From contig MGXJ01000028.1 in NCBI GenBank assembly GCA_001801345.1, positions 30,438-42,755 on the forward strand: a stretch of 12,318 nt of DNA, read 5' to 3'. Within the stretch, counting starts at the first letter, position 1; each line of letters begins with the position of its first letter. The DNA is from Gammaproteobacteria bacterium RBG_16_37_9. Its GTDB lineage: Bacteria; Pseudomonadota; Gammaproteobacteria; UBA9339. The notes under the pieces are model-generated. The model was not told where the DNA came from. It made no database searches and worked only from the letters and a program-made list of their open reading frames with translations. The translations under genes were made by a program, and so were the position numbers. Positions 7,037 through 12,318 of the stretch are shown piece after piece.

Positions 7037-8257
7037 ATGCAAAGTAAAATAAAAAACAGTTTATTGATTTGTATCATTGGGGTATTAATAACCAATGTTT
7101 TTGCTGAACCGGTAACGGTAAAACAGCCTGTAAGTAACCAACTTGTGGGGCAGGTTGATAATTTGAAGGCTCTACCTGTAACCGAGCCTGCTAAGCCGCA
7201 AAATTTGTTATCGCAGGCACAGCCCGAGCAATCCTACATGATAGAGTTGCCGGTGAGTGATGATGGCAATGTTCAGCGCCAGCAAAGTTTTGTCAAAGCG
7301 CTTGGCTTGATATTAACGAAAAATAGTAATAATCCAGAAATTGTTAGCTTGCCAGAAATTAAAACTGCGCTTTCTAATTCTGGGCGTTATGTGCAGCGTT
7401 TTAATTATATAAATCGAAGTATTACTGCCGATAAGCAGGATTTATTTTTACAGATAAATTTTGATCCAAAAGCAATTACTCAGCTCTTGCAGCGGACTTC
7501 TAAGGTTGTGTGGGTAAATAGTAAACCAATAACCTTAGTGTGGTTTGCAAAAGATGTGTCAGGAAGCAAAATCTTGGATAATGAAAGTAGTAGCGATGAA
7601 ACAGCGGATATTTTAAAGAAAAAAGCTCGAGAATTTGGCATGACAACTATATTGCCAACATTCGATTTGCAAGATATGAACAGTGTAAAGGTTAATGATA
7701 TATGTAGTTTAAATGCCGAGAAGATTAAGTTGGCATCGCGTCGTTATGGGACATCTGTGATAGTTGTAGGTTGTGTTAAACCACCTATTTTGAAAGGGGA
7801 TTGGTCGAGTAAATGGTTGCTGTTGCGGGACAACAAAAAGGAAATTTTTAATTTTACTGCTGCTGGGATTGAAGATGTGGTTACTAAAGCGATGCAAGCA
7901 ATAGCTGCAAATGTAGCTAACACCGCGACCCCAGTAATTGATGGTCAGGCTACAAAAGTGGTAATACGAGTTACTAATGTTAATGGTTTAGATCAATATA
8001 ATGAAGTGGTGCGCTATTTACATACTTTTAATCAAATAAAACAGATAGATTTAGTAAATATAAGCTCTACAGAAATAGAATTGGCTATAAATACCATAGG
8101 TGGACAGCCGGTATTGTTAAATGTTCTTGGAGGGCAAAATAAACTAGTGCCAAATGTCGATGTGAAAGTTTCTCCTCCTGGAATTGATTTAGACTATAAG
8201 TGGGTTACGCTAGATAATGAAAAACCTCAAACAATTAACCCTGGATCTTTGTCTTAA
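7037..8257 (+). CDS. Secreted DUF2066 family protein
   Basis: Exported protein of unknown function. The ATG at 7037 is preferred over an in-frame start at 6989 because it begins a classical signal peptide (charged MQSKIK, hydrophobic LLICIIGVLI, cleavage after VFA at residue 23). The extra upstream codons would bury it. An AAAGG lies 11 bases upstream. The mature 383 residues start with a Pro/Gln-rich linker, then the DUF2066 pattern: YMIELPVSDDG (67 on), an F..AL..IL helix, and the conserved SGRYVQRFNY near 115-124, followed by alternating alpha/beta segments. The C-terminal third (about 315-390) looks like a small separate beta-rich repeat. The gene overlaps the hda start by 41 bp; a DUF2066 gene beside hda is, as I recall, common in gammaproteobacteria, so the pairing supports both calls. 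No catalytic motif is evident. Confidence 0.85.
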   Translation: MQSKIKNSLLICIIGVLITNVFAEPVTVKQPVSNQLVGQVDNLKALPVTEPAKPQNLLSQAQPEQSYMIELPVSDDGNVQRQQSFVKALGLILTKNSNNPEIVSLPEIKTALSNSGRYVQRFNYINRSITADKQDLFLQINFDPKAITQLLQRTSKVVWVNSKPITLVWFAKDVSGSKILDNESSSDETADILKKKAREFGMTTILPTFDLQDMNSVKVNDICSLNAEKIKLASRRYGTSVIVVGCVKPPILKGDWSSKWLLLRDNKKEIFNFTAAGIEDVVTKAMQAIAANVANTATPVIDGQATKVVIRVTNVNGLDQYNEVVRYLHTFNQIKQIDLVNISSTEIELAINTIGGQPVLLNVLGGQNKLVPNVDVKVSPPGIDLDYKWVTLDNEKPQTINPGSLS

Positions 8258-8921
8258 AGATGCGGCGAGTTTTGCTAATTTTTTTGTTGGCGATAATGCG
8301 CAATTAATTAAGGTATTGAGTGATTTATATATTGGTAATTCTTCGCCATTTGTTTATTTTTGGGGGAAGGAAGGTTCAGGTAAAAGTCATTTACTAAGCG
8401 CGCTGTGTCAGTTGTTTGGTGAACATGGTTTGGCAGCATCCTATTTGCCTTTTGAAGATGTAAAGCAATTTAGCCCGCAAATTCTTGATGATTTGGAAGC
8501 GCTTGACTTGCTTTGTATTGATGATTTGCATTTAATTGCAGGGGATTTAGATTGGGAGGAGAAAATTTTTTACTGTTTTAATGAAATGTTGGCTCATGGT
8601 AAGCAAGTGGTAATTACTGCCGATGTAGCGCCACAGATTTTACAGTTGCAAATTTCTGATCTAAAGTCGCGGATGATGAGTGGTTTGATTTTTGAAGTGC
8701 AGCCACTTGATGATTTGGGGAAAATTGCGAGTTTAAAATTGCGTGCCAAGTTACGTGGACTTGAGTTAAATGATGTTGTGGCCCAATTTTTATTAAATCA
8801 TTATGAACGCAATCCTAAAAATTTATTTGCGGTGCTTGAGAAACTAGATAAAGCTGCGCTTGTGGCACAAAGAAAGTTGACTATACCGTTTGTTAAAGAT
8901 ATTTTGAATCGTGATGTTTAA
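8217..8921 (+). CDS. hda: DnaA inactivator Hda
   Basis: Cytoplasmic AAA+ protein related to DnaA that, bound to the beta clamp, stimulates ATP hydrolysis by DnaA and prevents re-initiation. It has 234 residues, normal for Hda, with no DnaA DNA-binding domain. The clamp-binding motif QLTLDL is at residues 6-11, exactly where Hda has it, which fixes the start. Walker A GKEGSGKS is at 50-57, Walker B LLCIDD at 98-103 (followed by LHLIAGD), DLKSRM with R152 in the arginine-finger position, LRAKLRGLEL at 175-184, and the C-terminal signature AQRKLTIPFVKDIL matches E. coli Hda nearly residue for residue. The ATG lies inside the end of the DUF2066 gene (41-bp overlap) with no clear ribosome-binding site, so translational coupling is likely. 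Confidence 0.94.
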   Translation: MKNLKQLTLDLCLKDAASFANFFVGDNAQLIKVLSDLYIGNSSPFVYFWGKEGSGKSHLLSALCQLFGEHGLAASYLPFEDVKQFSPQILDDLEALDLLCIDDLHLIAGDLDWEEKIFYCFNEMLAHGKQVVITADVAPQILQLQISDLKSRMMSGLIFEVQPLDDLGKIASLKLRAKLRGLELNDVVAQFLLNHYERNPKNLFAVLEKLDKAALVAQRKLTIPFVKDILNRDV

Positions 8922-8943
8922 GTTGGTGTAACTTTGATTGTGG

Positions 8944-9007
8944 GTAGCCGCAAGCTTTAGCTTGCGTTAAACAAAAACGCAGACTAAAGTCTGCGGCCGC
9001 TGGCTAC
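8944..9007. repeat. GTAGCCGCAAGC palindrome, full copy 3
   Basis: Most complete copy in the window. Outer GTAGCC (8944-8949) pairs with GGCTAC (9002-9007), enclosing two hairpins: CGCAAGC-TTTA-GCTTGCG (8949-8966) and CGCAGAC-TAAA-GTCTGCG (8978-8995), separated by an A-rich spacer. This suggests copies 1 and 2 are collapsed versions of a two-hairpin unit. It lies between hda and asnS. No T-run follows on either strand, so it is not a standard terminator. Confidence 0.85.
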
Positions 9008-9042
9008 AATTGATGCATTGATAGTATTTTAATGGGGTATAT

Positions 9043-10458
9043 ATGAAAAAACACATTAAACAAATTCATATGATAGCTGATTTGCTTGCAGGCAAAGTTG
9101 CCCTTGATTCGATTGTTACTGTTTGTGGTTGGGTGCGCACCAGACGTGACTCTAAAGCTGGAGTATCTTTTATCGCACTTGGCGATGGTTCCGGCTTTAA
9201 ACCATTGCAAGTAGTTGCGGCTAATACTCTTACCAATTATCAAAATGAAATTTTAAAATTAACTACAGGATGCTCAATAACCGCTACTGGTAAATTAATA
9301 AAATCTCCTGGTGAAGGTCAAACTGTAGAGTTACAAGCCCAGAGCGTTGAAGTTGTAGGTTGGGTTGATGATCCAGATACTTATCCTATTTCACCAAAGT
9401 ATCATACTTTAGAGTATCTGCGAGAACATGCTCATTTAAGATCTCGCACTAATGTTATTGGAGCTGTTACTAGAGTCAGACACTGTCTTTCCACGGCGAT
9501 TCATCGGTTTTTTCATGAGCGTGGATTTTATTGGATTCATACTCCTATAATTACCTCAAGTGATTGTGAAGGTGCTGGTCAAATGCTGCGAGTTACTACT
9601 TTAGATTTAGCTAAAGTTCCGCTTAAACCTGATGGTAAAGTAGATTTTAATCAAGAGTTTTTTGGGCGTGAAGCGTTCTTGACAGTATCTGGTCAATTAA
9701 ATGTTGAGTCTTATTGTGAAGCTTTAACTAAGGTGTATACCTTTGGTCCGACATTTCGTGCTGAAAACTCAAATACTAGCAGGCATCTTGCTGAGTTTTG
9801 GATGGTTGAGCCAGAAATAGCATTTGCTGATCTTAAAGATAATGCCAAATTAGCAGCAGATATGATTCGTTATTTAGCTAAAATCGTAATTGAAGAGCGC
9901 CAAGATGATATGGAATTTTTTGCCGAGAGGATTGATAAGGATTGTATCAAACGCTTAGAGCATATAATTGCAAGCGAATTTGTTTATATGGAGTATGGCG
10001 ATGCGATAACTCACTTGCAGCGCGCCAAGAAAAAGTTTGAGTTTCCAGTAAGGTGGGGTTTGGATTTGCAGTCGGAGCATGAACGTTATTTGACTGAAGA
10101 ATTAATTAATGCTCCGGTTATTTTGATGAATTATCCCAAAGAAATAAAAAGCTTTTATATGAGGATTAATGATGACGGTAAGACTGTTGCTGCTATGGAT
10201 GTTCTGGTTCCTGGAATTGGTGAAATTATCGGTGGTAGTCAGCGTGAAGAGCGTTATGATGTAATAAGTGCTCGTATGGATGAGCTGGGGTTGGATAAAG
10301 AGATTTATAAGTGGTATTTAGATTTACGTCGATATGGAACGGTTCCGCATGCTGGTTTTGGTTTGGGTCTTGAGCGAATGATTATGTATGTGACGGGAAT
10401 TCAAAATATTCGAGATACTATTCCATTTCCTCGCACTTCGAGACATGCGGATTATTAG
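9043..10458 (+). CDS. asnS: Asparagine--tRNA ligase
   Basis: Cytoplasmic class IIb aminoacyl-tRNA synthetase charging tRNA-Asn directly. It has 471 residues, close to the bacterial norm of about 466. An N-terminal OB-fold anticodon-binding domain (about 20-110, with VCGWVRTRRDSKAGVSFIAL near 27-46) precedes the catalytic core. Motif 1 surrounds FFHERGFYWIHTPIIT (156-171), motif 2 is FRAENSNTSRHLAEFWMVEPE spanning 238-258, and motif 3 is GFGLGLERM (438-446). The SNTSRHLAEFWMVEPE stretch and the C-terminal RDTIPFPRT identify AsnS rather than AspS or LysS. A TGGGG ribosome-binding site sits six to seven bases before the ATG. It follows hda on the same strand, separated by a palindrome, and is probably transcribed independently. 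Intact. Confidence 0.96.
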   Translation: MKKHIKQIHMIADLLAGKVALDSIVTVCGWVRTRRDSKAGVSFIALGDGSGFKPLQVVAANTLTNYQNEILKLTTGCSITATGKLIKSPGEGQTVELQAQSVEVVGWVDDPDTYPISPKYHTLEYLREHAHLRSRTNVIGAVTRVRHCLSTAIHRFFHERGFYWIHTPIITSSDCEGAGQMLRVTTLDLAKVPLKPDGKVDFNQEFFGREAFLTVSGQLNVESYCEALTKVYTFGPTFRAENSNTSRHLAEFWMVEPEIAFADLKDNAKLAADMIRYLAKIVIEERQDDMEFFAERIDKDCIKRLEHIIASEFVYMEYGDAITHLQRAKKKFEFPVRWGLDLQSEHERYLTEELINAPVILMNYPKEIKSFYMRINDDGKTVAAMDVLVPGIGEIIGGSQREERYDVISARMDELGLDKEIYKWYLDLRRYGTVPHAGFGLGLERMIMYVTGIQNIRDTIPFPRTSRHADY

Positions 10459-10462
10459 GGTT

Positions 10463-10567
10463 AGAGACGTAGATGCTATTGTTTTCGGGACGCCGTGAAT
10501 ACGTCCGTGTAGGCTCGCCTGCGGCTCCTGCCTTAGAGCGCCCTCAAACAATAGCATCTCCGTCTCT
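10463..10567. repeat. Foldback element B
   Basis: Outer arms 10463-10484 (starting AGAGACGTAGATGC) and 10546-10567 pair at 21 of 22 positions. Inside, GGACG-CCGTGAATA-CGTCC (10488-10506) and GGC-TCCT-GCC (10523-10532) form small hairpins, separated by GTGTAGGCTCG. The GGACGCCGTGAATACGTCC stretch resembles palindromic elements I recall from several gammaproteobacterial genomes; not verified here. It starts four bases past the asnS stop and ends about 30 bp before the L,D-transpeptidase start, so it may mark the asnS 3' end. Confidence 0.8.
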
Positions 10568-10598
10568 CTAGAGTTGGTTTTGGGTTATATTAAAGTAT

Positions 10599-11498
10599 AT
10601 GCACAAAATTTTTCTTTTAATTTTTATTTTGATTTGGCCCACTTTTAGTTATGGCTTGGTTTTTGATTTGCCTAAAAAAGGCGATGATTTAGTTGGAGAA
10701 GCTAAAGTTACTCAAGTAAAACCAAATGAAGATTTTTCTGATGTTGCAATGCGATTTGATCTTGGTTATTACGAAATGTTTGAAGCCAATCCAGGAATTA
10801 ATCCTGATAGTCCTTCAGTTAATACTGTTTTAATTGTGCCAACACAATATATTTTACCGCTTGAGATAAAAAAAAATACGATCGTGATAAACCTAGCAGA
10901 GATGCGACTTTATTATCAATCTAAAGATGGAAATAAAATTTATATTTTCCCAGTTGGAATTGGTAAAGAAGATTGGGAAACGCCAACCGGTGAAACGACT
11001 GTGGTGCGTAAAGTAAAAGATCCGAAGTGGGTAGTGCCAGAATCGATTTATAAATTTAGAGAAGCTATCGGTGATAAAATTGAAAAGGTAATTCCACCTG
11101 GTCCAGATAATCCCATGGGTAAGTATGCATTGGTTTTATCGGGAACAGAGCTTTTGAGAATTCATGGCACAAATTTGCCAGCAGGCGTTGGACGTAGAAC
11201 TAGCGCAGGTTGTATTCGTCTGTATGAAAGTGATATTGAGCAATTGTATAATTTGGTTAGTATTGGCACCAAAGTTATTATTATAAATAAGCCTTATAAA
11301 GCTGGATGGGCAGGCAAAAATTTATATTTAGAAGCGCATATGCCGCTTTTTGAGCAGCGGATTGAGATGGGTGATGATATAAAACCCGCTTTAGATGTGG
11401 TGTCTGCTGCAACTAAAGGTAGGAACGTGATAGTTGATTGGAAAAAAGTTAGAGCGATTGTCAAAGAACATCTTACGGTGCCAAGGGTGGTAAACTAG
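10599..11498 (+). CDS. Secreted L,D-transpeptidase (ErfK/YbiS family)
   Basis: Periplasmic YkuD-domain enzyme that crosslinks peptidoglycan through 3-3 bonds or attaches lipoprotein to it. In 299 residues: a signal peptide (1-19, hydrophobic LLIFILIW, cleavage after SYG), a LysM-like segment (about 35-88, with QVKPNEDFSDVAMRF and a NPGINPDSPSVNTVLIVP ending), then the YkuD domain (about 92-230). Family residues TPTGETTV (128-135), NPMGKYAL (171-178), and the active site IHGTN (188-192, catalytic H189) with TSAGCIRL (201-208, nucleophile C205) are all present. The usual SHGC histidine is alanine here (SAGC); the catalytic His is the upstream one, so activity is still expected. A 70-residue C-terminal extension follows, as in ErfK/YbiS. 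The ribosome-binding site is weak. Which of the peptidoglycan or lipoprotein roles applies cannot be read from sequence. Confidence 0.92.
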   Translation: MHKIFLLIFILIWPTFSYGLVFDLPKKGDDLVGEAKVTQVKPNEDFSDVAMRFDLGYYEMFEANPGINPDSPSVNTVLIVPTQYILPLEIKKNTIVINLAEMRLYYQSKDGNKIYIFPVGIGKEDWETPTGETTVVRKVKDPKWVVPESIYKFREAIGDKIEKVIPPGPDNPMGKYALVLSGTELLRIHGTNLPAGVGRRTSAGCIRLYESDIEQLYNLVSIGTKVIIINKPYKAGWAGKNLYLEAHMPLFEQRIEMGDDIKPALDVVSAATKGRNVIVDWKKVRAIVKEHLTVPRVVN

Positions 11499-11562
11499 CA
11501 TTGTAAAACATTGCCACATATTTGTATTTATAATAGTATAAATTGCCCTAAAACATATAATG

Positions 11563-11705
11563 GACATCTTTCAAAACCTGCGTCTTTTGCCATACTACTG
11601 CGTTGCACGTTTGCTCGCAATGCTCATTTACGTAAAGGTAAACTCCGCTTGCTCGTTTCACGTGCGCCTTGTATTATGTCAAAATACTTGGTTTTGAAAG
11701 ATGTC
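11563..11705. repeat. Foldback element C
   Basis: Perfect 16-bp outer arms GACATCTTTCAAAACC (11563-11578) and GGTTTTGAAAGATGTC (11690-11705). The stem continues inwards imperfectly: 11585-11598 pairs with 11671-11684 at 12 of 14 positions, and GCACGT (11605-11610) with ACGTGC (11660-11665). The centre holds the palindrome TTTACGTAAA (11627-11636) within the 44-bp core 11612-11655 shared with element A. It lies between the L,D-transpeptidase and FKBP genes, ending 17 bp before the FKBP ATG. Two TATAAT hexamers (11529-11534, 11556-11561) lie just upstream of it, without clear -35 partners. The open frame through it is not credible as a gene. Confidence 0.85.
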
Positions 11706-11722
11706 TAATTTAGTGAGGCACA

Positions 11723-12235
11723 ATGAAAAAATCATTAATAACGATACTGGGTCTTGGTTTACTGTGTTCCAGCTCCTATGCGTTAGATAGTCAAAAATCA
11801 CAGCAATCAACAGGAGCCCAAACTCAAATGCAAATTCCACAAGAACAAAATAAAGCCCAAGGCGAAGCTTTTTTAGCAGCAAACAAAAATAAACCAGGTG
11901 TGGTTACTTTGGCTGATGGTTTGCAATATAAAATTATTGTTGATGGCAAAGGAGAAAAGCCAACAGCAAGTGATTCTGTAACGGTCCATTATGCTGGAAC
12001 TTTGATTGATGGAACTGAATTTGATAGTTCTTATAAACGTAAAGAACCAGCAACTTTTCCGCTTAGAGCTGTAATTCCAGGTTGGACTGAAGCTTTGCAA
12101 CTAATGAAAGTTGGTTCTACTTGGGAACTTTATATTCCTGCAATGCTTGCTTATGGTTCACGTGGTGCACCGCCAAGCATCGGACCAAACCAAACTTTGA
12201 TATTTAAAGTTGAATTGCTTGGGATTAAGAAGTAA
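11723..12235 (+). CDS. Secreted FKBP-type peptidyl-prolyl cis-trans isomerase
   Basis: Exported proline isomerase resembling the Mip/FkpA group, assisting protein folding in the periplasm or at the surface. In 170 residues: a signal peptide (1-20, MKKSLITILGLGLLCSSSYA), a short Gln-rich linker (21-45), an EAFLAANKNKPGVVTLADGLQYKI segment (48 on) typical of the entry to Mip-type domains, and one FKBP domain (about 80-170). The active-site set is present: Y90, F100, D101, F112, V117, I118, W121, Y144 and F161, so activity is expected. The long dimerising helix of Legionella Mip is missing; the pre-domain region is only about 60 residues, so this is a short relative and calling it mip would overstate. 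A good ribosome-binding site (TGAGG, 11713-11717) precedes the ATG. Element C lies just upstream, so its leader probably includes that hairpin. Confidence 0.92.
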   Translation: MKKSLITILGLGLLCSSSYALDSQKSQQSTGAQTQMQIPQEQNKAQGEAFLAANKNKPGVVTLADGLQYKIIVDGKGEKPTASDSVTVHYAGTLIDGTEFDSSYKRKEPATFPLRAVIPGWTEALQLMKVGSTWELYIPAMLAYGSRGAPPSIGPNQTLIFKVELLGIKK

Positions 12236-12285
12236 TTCAAAAATGATGGCTTTGAAGCGTAATTTTTTTATGGGAAATAACAAGC

Positions 12286-12318
12286 ATGATAGCTAGAATT
12301 ACTAAAGCAGTTTTACCG
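12286..12318 (+). CDS. Possible start of a further gene, 3' truncated
   Basis: An open frame from the ATG at 12286 (MIARITKAVLP) continues to the window end. A GGGA lies about 11 bases upstream, a long spacing for a ribosome-binding site. With eleven codons no family can be named. An alternative ATG at 12244 in another frame stops after 17 codons. Confidence 0.3.
   Translation, partial: MIARITKAVLP

Noticed and set aside
1821..9007. CRISPR array or tandem repeat from the recurring GCCGCAAGC units
   Set aside because: Copies are kilobases apart, palindromic and variable; there is no regular spacer pattern and no cas gene.
10324..10557. 77-codon minus-strand frame over the asnS end and element B
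   Set aside because: Antisense to conserved asnS motif 3 and then into a palindrome; no start signal.
11511..11708. 65-codon open frame before the FKBP gene
   Set aside because: It runs through foldback element C and its composition follows the repeat, not coding sequence.

Overview
The window looks like ordinary chromosomal DNA from a low-GC gammaproteobacterium. The proteins resemble their enterobacterial counterparts (GlpT, RecN, NadK, IhfB, Hda, AsnS, ErfK/YbiS-type L,D-transpeptidase, FKBP). The AT-rich composition, a Mip-like secreted FKBP, a DedA-PAP2-LssY-type membrane protein and a sugar-phosphate antiporter fit a Legionella/Coxiella-like, probably host-associated lineage. That placement is inference from gene content; no rRNA is present.

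Layout from left to right. A membrane phosphatase gene (DedA + PAP2 + LssY-like C-terminus, 5' end outside the window) runs rightward and converges on glpT, which runs leftward. Three more leftward genes follow: recN (recombination repair ATPase), nadK (NAD kinase) and ihfB (integration host factor beta). Divergent from ihfB is a rightward run: a secreted DUF2066 protein overlapping hda (replication-initiation regulator), then asnS (asparaginyl-tRNA synthetase), a secreted L,D-transpeptidase and a secreted FKBP-type peptidyl-prolyl isomerase. At the right edge there is a possible start of another gene. All complete genes look intact, and their conserved motifs are present apart from a SAGC variant of the transpeptidase SHGC motif. 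Cell envelope, DNA maintenance and cofactor/translation functions are mixed; apart from the DUF2066-hda pair I see no dedicated pathway cluster.

The striking part is between the genes. Every one of the eight intergenic gaps longer than about 60 bp holds at least one palindromic element. Types seen are: a 13-bp-arm GTAGCCGCAAGC family (three copies); a long GTCATCCTCGGGC hairpin next to recN; a 29-bp-arm hairpin that encodes the last residues of NadK; and three larger foldback elements (105-224 bp) whose outer arms are unrelated to one another. Two of the larger foldbacks share a 44-bp core, and two share small hairpins with a TCCTG loop. I see no transposase, CRISPR array, phage gene, tRNA or rRNA, and no convincing new multi-gene system. 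The palindrome load and its variable-arm/conserved-core architecture are the observations most worth following.
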